This document shows positions 31,764-40,518 of a stretch of DNA of 64,000 bases, piece after piece; the stretch's first letter is position 1, and each line of letters begins with the position of its first letter. Source of the stretch: Flavobacterium psychrophilum (GTDB lineage Bacteria > Bacteroidota > Bacteroidia > Flavobacteriales > Flavobacteriaceae). The notes beneath the pieces are model-generated. The model saw only the letters and a list, made by a program, of their open reading frames with translations. It had not been told where the DNA came from and made no database searches. Made by a program: the position numbers and the translations under genes. The stretch covers positions 1-64,000 of the forward strand of contig CAMBZB010000009.1 of NCBI GenBank assembly GCA_945872245.1, in the 5' to 3' direction.

Positions 31764-33536
31764 TTAATCATTCATCGAAATCAAGAACTCTTCATTATTC
31801 TTCGTTTTCTTGAAACGATCATTGATAAAATCCATAGCTTCGACAGGATTCATATCCGAAAGATATTTTCTCATTATCCACATTCTTTGTAATGTTTTTG
31901 GATCAAGTAATAAGTCATCTCGTCTCGTACTTGAAGATGTTAAATCAATCGCAGGGAAAATACGTTTGTTGGCAATTTTACGATCCAACTGCAATTCCAT
32001 ATTTCCGGTTCCTTTGAATTCCTCAAAAATAACTTCGTCCATTTTTGAACCAGTTTCAGTCAATGCTGTGGCTATGATGCTCAATGAACCTCCATTTTCA
32101 ACATTTCTGGCCGCTCCAAAAAAGCGTTTTGGTTTTTGCAACGCATTGGCATCAACACCACCACTCAATACTTTACCAGATGCAGGTTGAACCGTGTTAT
32201 AAGCTCTAGCCAAACGCGTAATGGAATCCAATAGAATCACTACATCGTGACCACATTCCACTAGGCGTTTTGATTTTTCGAGAACAATATTGGCTATTTT
32301 AACGTGTTCTTGTGGTTCTCTATCAAAAGTTGAAGCAATCACTTCACCTCGAACGCTTCGTTGCATATCAGTTACCTCTTCCGGGCGTTCATCTATCAAT
32401 AAAACAATCAAATAAACCTCAGGATGGTTTGCGGCAATGGCATTTGCAATGTCTTTTAGCAACATTGTTTTACCCGTTTTGGGTTGTGCCACAATCATAC
32501 CGCGTTGCCCTTTTCCTATTGGCGAAAACAAATCAATAATTCGGGTAGAAATAGTGCTTTGTCTTTCGGCTAATTTGAATTTTTCTGACGGAAAAACAGG
32601 AGTCAAATGTTCGAATGAAACTCTGTCACGAACCACTTGCGGATCATGTCCGTTGATTTTTAACACCCGAACTAATGGAAAGAATTTCTCACCTTCTTTT
32701 GGAGGACGAACCACTCCTTTAACAGTATCTCCAGTTTTAAGTCCGAACAATCTAATTTGAGAAGTCGACAAATAAATATCATCTGGAGAAGCTAGATAAT
32801 TATAATCCGATGAGCGAAGGAAACCATATCCGTCAGGCATCATTTCAAGAACACCTTCACTTTCTATAATACCATCAAATTCAAAATCAGAATCCCTAAA
32901 GTTGTTTTTCTTGGTTTTGAAATTTGGGTTCACATTTCCGTTACCGTTTTGATTTACTTCGTCAGTTCGCTTTCGCTCGTGTGGATTTGGAATTTGTTTG
33001 TGAAGTTGATTGGGATTTATTTTTTTGGAGGGAACACTAATTTCGGAATTTTCAGGAGGAGTAATTTCCGAATCTGACTCATTTTCTTTAGCTGTTTCAT
33101 TGTCTCCAGTGGCAGCTTTTGCTTCTTCTTTTTGCTTTTGCAAAGCCATCTTTTTTTCGTAGGCTGACTTATTAAATTTAATAATCTTACCTACTTTCTT
33201 TTCAGAACTATTTTCTGTAAGTGCTATTTCCGGAACCTCATTTTCTATAACAGGAGAATCTACTAGTATTGAGGTTTCTGTATTGTCGAAAAGAGAAGTG
33301 TTTGAAGAATTTTTAATAGCAGTTTTTTTATCGGCTAAAATTCGAGCCCTTTTTGGCTTATCATCCTCAACAGCATTACTATTAGATACCGATGGTGTAT
33401 TTGCTGATTGGAGTTCTAAAATTTGGCTGATTAGTGCCTCTTTTTTTACACCGTTGAATTTTATTGTTTTGGCTGATTTAGCTATTTCTTGAAGCTCAGA
33501 AAGCTTCATTTCTTTTAATGCAGAAATTTCAAACAT
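31764..33536 (-). CDS. rho: Transcription termination factor Rho, long Bacteroidetes form
   Basis: The predicted protein has 590 residues against about 420 in E. coli. The extra length is a low-complexity, charged segment (about residues 46-215) between the Rho_N helical domain ([18 protein letters not shown]) and the RNA-binding domain. The ATPase has Walker [12 protein letters not shown] near residue 350, [13 protein letters not shown], and SGGVDANAL of the Q-loop. It is the hexameric RNA helicase of factor-dependent termination. The insert is rich in Asn, Lys and Glu, as in other Bacteroidetes Rho proteins, where such regions may favour condensation. Confidence 0.93.
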   Translation of the reverse strand: MFEISALKEMKLSELQEIAKSAKTIKFNGVKKEALISQILELQSANTPSVSNSNAVEDDKPKRARILADKKTAIKNSSNTSLFDNTETSILVDSPVIENEVPEIALTENSSEKKVGKIIKFNKSAYEKKMALQKQKEEAKAATGDNETAKENESDSEITPPENSEISVPSKKINPNQLHKQIPNPHERKRTDEVNQNGNGNVNPNFKTKKNNFRDSDFEFDGIIESEGVLEMMPDGYGFLRSSDYNYLASPDDIYLSTSQIRLFGLKTGDTVKGVVRPPKEGEKFFPLVRVLKINGHDPQVVRDRVSFEHLTPVFPSEKFKLAERQSTISTRIIDLFSPIGKGQRGMIVAQPKTGKTMLLKDIANAIAANHPEVYLIVLLIDERPEEVTDMQRSVRGEVIASTFDREPQEHVKIANIVLEKSKRLVECGHDVVILLDSITRLARAYNTVQPASGKVLSGGVDANALQKPKRFFGAARNVENGGSLSIIATALTETGSKMDEVIFEEFKGTGNMELQLDRKIANKRIFPAIDLTSSSTRRDDLLLDPKTLQRMWIMRKYLSDMNPVEAMDFINDRFKKTKNNEEFLISMND

Positions 33537-33692
33537 AAATGTTCTATAAGTTTAATTAAAGTGGGAATTGCGAAAATTGCGAGGTGATTTTTTTGATTGT
33601 GAACTGACCGAAGAATGAAGTACTTACGGTTTTGTTATGCAATATTACGAATAAATTTTAATCATACAATAGTATTTCTTAAAAAGAAAATA

Positions 33693-33700
33693 TATTTTTG
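33693..33700 (+). promoter_or_regulatory. -7 promoter element of the DUF4293 gene
   Basis: TATTTTTG. Its last G begins the apparent GTG start at 33700, so translation must begin downstream, at the ATG at 33718. Confidence 0.55.
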
Positions 33701-33717
33701 TGAAAGAAATTAAGATA

Positions 33718-34131
33718 ATGATACAAAGAATTCAAACCATATATTTACTTCTTGCCTTTGTGGTGACAGGTATTTTACCGTTTTTCATTCCTTTGTGGTC
33801 AATGACTGATGGTTCCTCCTACTTTTTCATGCAAAATCAAGTCTACGTTGTGGTACTAGGCCTGAGTACAACACTATCTTTGTTGAGTATTGTTTCGTAT
33901 AAAAAAAGACAAAATCAATTTGTTATTGACAGGTTGAATATAATTTTAAATTTAATTTTATTAGGCTTGTTTGTATATCGTTCGCTAAATTTATCTGGAG
34001 AAACAATAGCTGTTTCGGAGAAAGGTATTGGGATGTTTCTACCTATTGTTGCTATCGTATTATTAGTCTTAGCTAATAAGGCCATCAAAAAGGACGAAGA
34101 TCTTGTAAAATCTGTGGATAGATTGAGATAA
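33718..34131 (+). CDS. DUF4293 family membrane protein
   Basis: 137 residues from the ATG at 33718 (MIQRIQTIYLLLAFVV). Four membrane helices are predicted, with the family opening MIQRIQTIYLLL and YKKRQNQFVIDRLNIILN between helices two and three. DUF4293 is confined mainly to Bacteroidetes, and its function is unknown. It is divergent from rho, with an intrinsic terminator after the stop. Confidence 0.85.
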   Translation: MIQRIQTIYLLLAFVVTGILPFFIPLWSMTDGSSYFFMQNQVYVVVLGLSTTLSLLSIVSYKKRQNQFVIDRLNIILNLILLGLFVYRSLNLSGETIAVSEKGIGMFLPIVAIVLLVLANKAIKKDEDLVKSVDRLR

Positions 34132-34161
34132 TCCTATAAACTTAGTTTATTAGTGCGAAGG

Positions 34162-34189
34162 AAACCCGAATGTAAGTTCGGGTTTTTTT
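34162..34189. terminator. Terminator after the DUF4293 gene
   Basis: AAACCCGAA-TGTAAG-TTCGGGTTT followed by four more T's. Confidence 0.85.
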
Positions 34190-34232
34190 GTACAATACTT
34201 TTAGATGGAATATTACAACTGACCGCTAAAAA

Positions 34233-34727
34233 CTACTTCTTCCCTATTTCAATTATTTCCAAATCTTTTATTTTATCCCCATCAATCACGAAACGCAACA
34301 TAGTTCTAACCTGATGAAAGCCGCTTTTTCCGGCAGCACCGGGATTCATATGCAAAAGGTTGTTTTTCTTGTCAAAAATTACTTTTAGAATATGGGAATG
34401 ACCACAAATAAATAATTTTGGTGGGTTTGCTGCCATTTCGGCTTTGATTGCCGGATTGTATTTCCCAGGATACCCACCAATATGGGTAATCCAAACAGCA
34501 ACTTCTTCGCACATAAATCTATTGTGCAACGGAAATTCCATTCGGGCTTTATCATCATCAATATTACCATAAACGCAGTGCAAAGGTTTCATTTTCTTAA
34601 TCGTGTCCGTCACCACTAAATCTCCAATATCACCAGCATGCCATACATCGTCAGCCAGTGCAACATATTTTAAAATCGTTTCATCTATATGACTGTGCGT
34701 GTCGGAAAGCAGAAGAATTTTTTTCAT
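34233..34727 (-). CDS. YfcE/MJ0936-type metallophosphoesterase
   Basis: The predicted protein has 164 residues and carries every calcineurin-like motif: LLSDTHSH, HAGDIGD, VYGNIDDD, THIGGYPGKY, ICGHSHILK and MNPGAAG. It would be a small cytoplasmic two-metal phosphodiesterase; the substrate is unknown. It is divergent from truA across a 209-bp gap holding a CGAGGAACGA-type repeat. Confidence 0.9.
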   Translation of the reverse strand: MKKILLLSDTHSHIDETILKYVALADDVWHAGDIGDLVVTDTIKKMKPLHCVYGNIDDDKARMEFPLHNRFMCEEVAVWITHIGGYPGKYNPAIKAEMAANPPKLFICGHSHILKVIFDKKNNLLHMNPGAAGKSGFHQVRTMLRFVIDGDKIKDLEIIEIGKK

Positions 34728-34883
34728 TTTGTTATTTCGAGGAACGACTTGTCCGCTTAGTCGGGAGCAATCGTATCGCTATTTTTCAATTAAGCTACAA
34801 AGTTATTATTTATGATGGAAGATTTACAATTTTTGATTTTCGACTTGGAAAAACTTTAAAAGTATAATCAACTAAAATCTTTG

Positions 34884-34891
34884 TAAATTTG
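34884..34891 (+). promoter_or_regulatory. -7 promoter element of truA
   Basis: TAAATTTG. The TTG at 34889 that would open the longest frame lies inside this element, so the TTG at 34937 is preferred. Confidence 0.6.
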
Positions 34892-34936
34892 CCAATATTA
34901 ATCTGTTCACTGAACACAGAATACTGCACACTAAAC

Positions 34937-35728
34937 TTGAGGTACTTTATAAAACTAGCCTATAACGGAACTAATTATCATGGATGGCAATACCAACCGA
35001 ATGCAGCTTCTGTGCAGGAAACGCTGAACAAAGCATTGTCAGTGGTATTGAATTCTGGCTCGAGCGATAGCGGACAGGCGAAGCAAATTGATATTATGGG
35101 GGCAGGACGCACCGATACTGGTGTTCATGCCAAGGAAATGTTTGCCCATTTTGATTTTGAAACGCCAATTTCTGTTTCGAGTTTGGTGCACAAACTCAAC
35201 TCCTTCTTGCCCAAAGACATTGTGATTTATGACATTTTTCCCGTTAAAGACGATGCGCATGCCCGTTTCGATGCCAAGAAAAGAATATACGAATATCATA
35301 TAAACACCTTCAAGGATGTTTTTTCGCAGGATAAAAGTTGGTATTTCCATCAAGAGTTGGATTTAGATTTGATGAATGAAGCTTCCAAACTGCTATTTGA
35401 CCACACTGATTTTCAATGCTTCTCAAAAGTAAATACCGATGTAAACACCTTCGACTGTACTATTTTTGAAGCCTATTGGACTCGAGGTGCAGCCGAACAG
35501 GGCACAGACAAACGAGAAAATGATAAACTTATTTTTACTATTTCGGCAAATCGTTTTTTACGCAATATGGTTCGCGCCATAGTGGGAACACTTGTAAACG
35601 TGGGATTACACAAAATCACTTTGGAGGACTTTAATGAAATTATTAAAAGTAAAAACCGCGAAAAAGCTGGTTTTTCAGTCCCAGCACATGGCTTGTACTT
35701 GACAAAAATTGAATACGACTACATTTAA
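34937..35728 (+). CDS. truA: tRNA pseudouridine(38-40) synthase
   Basis: 263 residues from a TTG at 34937 (LRYFIKLAYNGTNYHGWQYQ, the usual TruA N-terminus). The catalytic Asp lies in GAGRTDTGVHA at residue 60, the same number as in E. coli TruA. RFDAKKRIYEYHI and FLRNMVRAIVGTLVNVG follow. It modifies positions 38-40 of the tRNA anticodon stem. The start is TTG because the only upstream candidate lies in the promoter. The exporter gene follows by 25 bases. Confidence 0.9.
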   Translation: MRYFIKLAYNGTNYHGWQYQPNAASVQETLNKALSVVLNSGSSDSGQAKQIDIMGAGRTDTGVHAKEMFAHFDFETPISVSSLVHKLNSFLPKDIVIYDIFPVKDDAHARFDAKKRIYEYHINTFKDVFSQDKSWYFHQELDLDLMNEASKLLFDHTDFQCFSKVNTDVNTFDCTIFEAYWTRGAAEQGTDKRENDKLIFTISANRFLRNMVRAIVGTLVNVGLHKITLEDFNEIIKSKNREKAGFSVPAHGLYLTKIEYDYI

Positions 35729-35753
35729 CAGCAGATAGCTTAGCAGATTCGCG

Positions 35754-37520
35754 ATGACAAAAAAAATGAAAGCAAAAGCATTCGATACAAAGGTATTTAA
35801 ACGAGTTTTAAAATATACCCGTCCATACAAATGGAGATTTAATGGTGTTATCATTTTTGCGGTTTTCTTATCTGTTTTTGCGGCGATTCGTCCTCTAATT
35901 TTACAAGGAACCGTGGATACTTATATAAAACCTAAAGATAATTATGGCTTATTGTTTTATGTAACCCTGATGGGAATTACCTTATTATTAGAAGTAGTTT
36001 CACAGTTTTTCTTTGTGTTTTGGGCAAACTGGCTTGGACAAGATATCGTTAAGGACATTCGAACCAAGCTCTTCAGACACATGTTGAGTTTCCGAATAAA
36101 GTATTTTGACAACACACCCGTGGGACAATTAGTAACACGTTCCGTTTCTGATATTGAACAAATTGCCCGAATTTTTAGTCAAGGTTTGTTCATGATAGCC
36201 AGTGATTTGATGAAAATGGCGGTTTGTTTAATCATAATGTTTTGGATGAATTGGCAACTTTCGTTAATCGTGTTTGTGGCTATGCCAATATTAGTTTTTA
36301 TCACACGAATATTCCAACGAAAGATGCAAGTAGCTTTTGAGGAAGTTAGGACGCAAATTGCCAATATAAATTCCTTCGTTCAAGAGCGAGTTACTGGAAT
36401 GAAAATCGTCCAATTGTTTAATCGTGAAGATGTAGAATACGAAAAATTTAAATCCATCAACGAAAAGCACAAAAAAGCTTGGATAAAAACAATACTATAC
36501 AACTCTATCTTCTTCCCTATTGCTGATATTATCTCATCTTTAACTTTAGGATTTATCGTTTTATACGGCGGATTTCAAATTATTAACGGAAATCCATTTA
36601 CCACTTTAGGACAAATGACCGCTTACACGATGTTTATTGGAATGTTGTTCAACCCATTGCGACAAATTGCGGATAAATTCAATGAAATGCAACTAGGAAT
36701 GATTGCTGCCAATCGTGTTTTTGACATTCTCGATACCGAAGAACAAATCCAAGATACAGGAACTGTCGAAGCCCAGGTCTTTAAAGGTAACATTCACTTT
36801 GAAAGTGTTCGTTTTGGCTATTTTCACAGAGAAGAGGTTATTAAGGGAATTGACTTATCGGTAGCTGCAGGTAAAACCATTGCCATCGTTGGTTCGACAG
36901 GAGCGGGAAAATCGACCATTATCAATTTGCTGAACCGATTTTATGAAATCAATAGCGGGACGATTTACATCGATGACCAAAACATAGAAAACTACACCTT
37001 GAGTTCGCTACGAAAACAAATTGCAGTAGTGTTGCAGGACGTCTTTCTTTTTGCCGATACTATTTTCAATAACATTACGCTAAATAATCCCGAAATATCT
37101 CGCGAACAAGTTTTGGCTGCCGCCAAAAAAATTGGAGTCCATAAGTTCATTATGAGTCTGCCGGACAATTACGATTTTGATGTAAAGGAACGTGGCGTGA
37201 TGCTATCTTCCGGTCAACGCCAACTTATTGCTTTTCTGCGTGCCTATGTGAGTAACCCTAGCATTCTTATTCTTGATGAAGCAACCTCATCAATAGACAC
37301 CTATTCCGAAGAATTGATTCAACGTGCCACCGAAACCATAACCAAAGGAAGAACGTCAATTATTATTGCACATCGATTAGCAACTATTGTGAATGCCGAT
37401 CAAATTGTAGTGATGGACAAAGGATTGATAGTCGAGCAAGGAACCCATCATGAACTATTGGAAAAAACAGAAGGTTACTATAAAAATTTGTACGATTCCC
37501 AATTTATATTGAATACTTAA
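35754..37520 (+). CDS. MsbA-like ABC exporter (fused permease-ATPase)
   Basis: The predicted protein has 588 residues. A six-helix permease (about residues 20-320) is followed by the ATPase, with Walker A GSTGAGKST near residue 380, signature LSSGQRQ near 484, Walker B ILILDEATSSID, and H-loop IIIAHRLATI. It is a half-transporter that would work as a homodimer in the inner membrane. MsbA-type lipid A flippase or multidrug export are both possible. It follows truA closely and ends at a hairpin. Confidence 0.85.
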   Translation: MTKKMKAKAFDTKVFKRVLKYTRPYKWRFNGVIIFAVFLSVFAAIRPLILQGTVDTYIKPKDNYGLLFYVTLMGITLLLEVVSQFFFVFWANWLGQDIVKDIRTKLFRHMLSFRIKYFDNTPVGQLVTRSVSDIEQIARIFSQGLFMIASDLMKMAVCLIIMFWMNWQLSLIVFVAMPILVFITRIFQRKMQVAFEEVRTQIANINSFVQERVTGMKIVQLFNREDVEYEKFKSINEKHKKAWIKTILYNSIFFPIADIISSLTLGFIVLYGGFQIINGNPFTTLGQMTAYTMFIGMLFNPLRQIADKFNEMQLGMIAANRVFDILDTEEQIQDTGTVEAQVFKGNIHFESVRFGYFHREEVIKGIDLSVAAGKTIAIVGSTGAGKSTIINLLNRFYEINSGTIYIDDQNIENYTLSSLRKQIAVVLQDVFLFADTIFNNITLNNPEISREQVLAAAKKIGVHKFIMSLPDNYDFDVKERGVMLSSGQRQLIAFLRAYVSNPSILILDEATSSIDTYSEELIQRATETITKGRTSIIIAHRLATIVNADQIVVMDKGLIVEQGTHHELLEKTEGYYKNLYDSQFILNT

Positions 37521-37530
37521 TTCCTGAATT

Positions 37531-37560
37531 GTACAATTAGCGATTACTAATTGTACTTTT
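37531..37560 (+). terminator. Terminator after the ABC exporter gene
   Basis: The perfect 10-bp stem GTACAATTAG-CGATTA-CTAATTGTAC is followed by TTTT. The stem is AT-rich, so it may be weaker than the others. Confidence 0.65.
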
Positions 37561-37627
37561 CCTATGATCAAATTAAAAAATAATTCATAATTTCGCGACA
37601 GAATTTTAATGTAGAAAACACATAAAA

Positions 37628-37672
37628 ATGACACGAGCTTTTGCAACTGCATTTTTACAACTAAAAAAATAA
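37628..37672 (+). CDS. 14-codon upstream ORF in the lpd leader
   Basis: ATG at 37628 encodes MTRAFATAFLQLKK and stops at 37672. Its 16-base initiation region AAACACATAAAAATGA (37616-37631) is repeated exactly at the lpd start (37671-37686). The uORF stop lies inside the second copy, 10 bases before the lpd ATG. It may be a leader peptide or a by-product of a local duplication. No residue bias points to a specific amino acid. Confidence 0.35.
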   Translation: MTRAFATAFLQLKK

Positions 37673-37682
37673 ACACATAAAA

Positions 37683-39071
37683 ATGAAATACGATATCATA
37701 GTTTTAGGAAGCGGTCCAGGAGGTTATGTAACAGCCATTAGAGCATCGCAATTAGGCTTTAAAGTTGCCGTAATCGAAAAAGAAAACTTAGGTGGTGTTT
37801 GCTTGAACTGGGGATGCATTCCAACTAAAGCATTATTAAAATCTGCTCAGGTTTTTGATTATCTTAAACACGCTTCTGATTATGGATTGACTGTTTCTGG
37901 GTTTGACAAAGACTTCCCCGCAGTTGTTCAACGCAGTAGAAGTGTTGCTGATGGAATGAGCAAAGGGGTTCAATTCCTGATGAAAAAAAATAAAATTGAC
38001 GTCATCGATGGTTTCGGAAAACTAAAACCAGGTAAGAAAATTGACGTTACTGATGCAGCCAAAAAAGTTACTGAATATTCTGCTGATCATATTATTATTG
38101 CCACAGGAGCTCGCTCCCGTGAATTACCAAACCTGCCTCAGGATGGCATAAAAGTAATTGGCTATCGCCAAGCAATGACATTGCCTACGCAACCAAAATC
38201 GATGATAATCGTAGGTTCTGGAGCCATTGGAGTTGAATTTGCTCATTTCTATAACTCAATGGGAACAGATGTTACTATTGTAGAATTCATGCCTAACATA
38301 GTTCCTGTTGAAGATGAGGACATTTCAAAACAAATGGAACGTTCTTTGAAAAAAGCGGGGATTAAAATTATGACAAGTTCTTCTGTAGAAAGATTAGACA
38401 CTTCTGGAAAAGGAGTTAAAGCCTTCGTTAAAACTGCCAAAGGGGAAGAAGTTTTGGAAGCAGAAATTTTACTTTCGGCAGTTGGAATTAAAACCAACAT
38501 TGAAAATATTGGATTGGAAGAAGTTGGAATTGCCGTTGACAAGGATAAAATTTTGGTAAACGCTTATAATCAAACTAATATCCCTGGCTACTATGCCATT
38601 GGTGACGTAACTCCAGGTCAAGCATTGGCTCATGTGGCCTCTGCAGAAGGAATTAATTGCGTGGAAAAAATTGCGGGCCTTCATGTTGAACCTATCGATT
38701 ACGGAAACGTTCCGGGTTGTACCTTTGCCACTCCAGAAATTGCTTCTGTTGGTTTGACTGAAAAACAAGCCAAAGAAAAAGGATACGAGTTAAAAATTGG
38801 TAAATTCCCATTCTCAGCCTCAGGGAAAGCAAAAGCTGCAGGAACACCTGATGGTTTCGTGAAAGTGATTTTTGATGCTAAATATGGTGAATGGTTGGGT
38901 TGCCACATGATTGGCGCTGGAGTAACTGATATGATTGCCGAAGCCGTTGTAGCTCGTAAACTGGAAACTACAGGTCACGAAATCCTAAAATCGATACACC
39001 CGCACCCAACTATGAGCGAAGCCGTTATGGAAGCCGTTGCTGATGCTTATGGAGAAGTGATTCACTTATAA
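37683..39071 (+). CDS. lpd: Dihydrolipoyl dehydrogenase (E3)
   Basis: The predicted protein has 462 residues. The FAD motif is GSGPGG at 9-14 and the redox disulfide Cys40-Cys45 lies in GGVCLNWGCIPTK. The NAD motif is IIVGSGAIGVEFAHF, and the C-terminal catalytic HPHPTMSEAV is present. It reoxidises lipoamide in pyruvate, 2-oxoglutarate or branched-chain dehydrogenase complexes. No E1/E2 gene is adjacent, so it may be shared between complexes. The leader holds a 14-codon ORF. A strong terminator follows. Confidence 0.95.
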   Translation: MKYDIIVLGSGPGGYVTAIRASQLGFKVAVIEKENLGGVCLNWGCIPTKALLKSAQVFDYLKHASDYGLTVSGFDKDFPAVVQRSRSVADGMSKGVQFLMKKNKIDVIDGFGKLKPGKKIDVTDAAKKVTEYSADHIIIATGARSRELPNLPQDGIKVIGYRQAMTLPTQPKSMIIVGSGAIGVEFAHFYNSMGTDVTIVEFMPNIVPVEDEDISKQMERSLKKAGIKIMTSSSVERLDTSGKGVKAFVKTAKGEEVLEAEILLSAVGIKTNIENIGLEEVGIAVDKDKILVNAYNQTNIPGYYAIGDVTPGQALAHVASAEGINCVEKIAGLHVEPIDYGNVPGCTFATPEIASVGLTEKQAKEKGYELKIGKFPFSASGKAKAAGTPDGFVKVIFDAKYGEWLGCHMIGAGVTDMIAEAVVARKLETTGHEILKSIHPHPTMSEAVMEAVADAYGEVIHL

Positions 39072-39119
39072 TGATCTTATTACGTTTCTTTTTCTGAAAC
39101 AAAATCGACTTATATTAAA

Positions 39120-39152
39120 GACAAAGGGCTACTATTTAAGTAGCCCTTTGTC
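39120..39152. terminator. Terminator after lpd
   Basis: A perfect 14-bp stem GACAAAGGGCTACT / AGTAGCCCTTTGTC with loop ATTTA. Only a short T-rich tail follows, so it might also act as a processing or stability hairpin. Confidence 0.7.
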
Positions 39153-39186
39153 ATATTTGAGGAGAAGTTTTTTACGAATATATCTT

Positions 39187-40011
39187 TTAACCGTTTGATT
39201 GTACTTTTTTCCTATCAGTTACTTTCTTCTTGTAAATAGGAATGAAATACGTAATGGTGTAATTTACTCCTACCCCAAAATCGCCATCATAGGTTCTATT
39301 AAAACCTGGAATATAAAGGTTATCAAAATTAGTGGGCTTATCGTTTGATATCAATTTATTAAGACGAAGACTAAAGCCCAAGTAAATATTATTGATCACT
39401 TTTGCCTTTACTCCTGCCACTACTTCAATCCAACTGGCTGTTAATCCGTTGAATTTATCTCCGGAAGGAAGTATGGGTACTTCGCCAAAATAGGGATTGG
39501 CATTGTAAATTTTGTAACTGTTCAATTCTTGGCTAAAGGTGCTTGCACCATATCGCAATCCAATGGAGATTATATTTTCCATGTTTAACCAGTTTTGATA
39601 ACCATTATAGTCAAAGCCAACTTTAAGATACGAACCTTTGGTTGTGAAATTCAAACGATTATCATCCGTTGTTTTATTTTCATTACCGAGTTCGGCAGCC
39701 AAATAATACTTTTTGGTTAATCGATAATCGCCAACAAATTCGATTCCTTTATATTCTTTGTCATATAAAGAGCGAGTCAATTTGTATAAATCAACGCCCA
39801 CACGGAGTCCATAACGGTTCGTTTTCGGTGGAATACTATCCTTTGTTTTCTCTTCGACAATTTTTTGGGATTTCTGTTTGGGAGCTTCTGGAATAATTCC
39901 TTCTTTTTGAATGTTTGTGTTCGGAATTTTAGTTAGTACAGTCTGAGCCTGAACCAAATATACAAAAATCAGAAGGCAGCAACTAAAAATATATTTTAAC
40001 ATGTGTTTCAT
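39187..40011 (-). CDS. DUF6048 family outer-membrane protein
   Basis: The predicted protein has 274 residues: a signal peptide (..VYLVQAQ), a Lys/Pro-rich linker (about residues 30-65), then a beta-barrel-like domain starting YGLRVGVDLYKLTRSLYD and ending in alternating strands. It fits DUF6048, a Bacteroidetes family next to DUF6452 genes. Its start lies 29 bases inside the upstream DUF6452 gene, so the two are translationally coupled and probably work together in the envelope. Function unknown. Confidence 0.75.
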   Translation of the reverse strand: MKHMLKYIFSCCLLIFVYLVQAQTVLTKIPNTNIQKEGIIPEAPKQKSQKIVEEKTKDSIPPKTNRYGLRVGVDLYKLTRSLYDKEYKGIEFVGDYRLTKKYYLAAELGNENKTTDDNRLNFTTKGSYLKVGFDYNGYQNWLNMENIISIGLRYGASTFSQELNSYKIYNANPYFGEVPILPSGDKFNGLTASWIEVVAGVKAKVINNIYLGFSLRLNKLISNDKPTNFDNLYIPGFNRTYDGDFGVGVNYTITYFIPIYKKKVTDRKKVQSNG

Positions 40012-40486
40012 TTTCGTTTACGATGTTACTTTTTTCAACCGAAATATTTTGCATCCATTTTGATTTAGTTGAAGGAACTGATGTATGAATAATGGGAATG
40101 CTAGAATCAAAAGTGAAAATCGTTTTAAAACCACATGCTCTGGACACATAAATATTTTCGCGGGAATAATCGAACTTGATTTCATCTTCACTACTAAAAG
40201 AAGCGGAACCAGAATTCAGTATAAAACGATAAGTTGTGCTATTCTCATTCGTTTTTAAAGGTATTGAAACCGTGTTTCCGTTTCCATTAAAAACAATTCC
40301 TTCGGTCATTCCTTCACCGATGACTTTGAGATCGGTCACATTTTTTAAAACCGTAGGGTTTGAGAAATCATAAAATTGAATTACAAGTCTGGGCGTGGCA
40401 GATGTATTGGCATCACAAATATCATCTTTCTCACAACCGGAAAAAGAAAACATCGTAATCAATAAAAGCGTAAGTACTTTTTTCAT
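39983..40486 (-). CDS. DUF6452 family lipoprotein
   Basis: The predicted protein has 167 residues. A lipobox puts the lipidated Cys at 18 (MFSFSGC), followed by ICDANTSATPRLVIQFYDF, the opening of the DUF6452 family. The rest is beta-rich. It overlaps the DUF6048 gene by 29 bases and lies 32 bases downstream of rlmD on the same strand; the rlmD-DUF6452-DUF6048 order suggests one transcript. Function unknown. Confidence 0.75.
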   Translation of the reverse strand: MKKVLTLLLITMFSFSGCEKDDICDANTSATPRLVIQFYDFSNPTVLKNVTDLKVIGEGMTEGIVFNGNGNTVSIPLKTNENSTTYRFILNSGSASFSSEDEIKFDYSRENIYVSRACGFKTIFTFDSSIPIIHTSVPSTKSKWMQNISVEKSNIVNENETHVKIYF

Positions 40487-40518
40487 TTTAAATTTAGAAT
40501 TTAGAATTCAAAATAATT

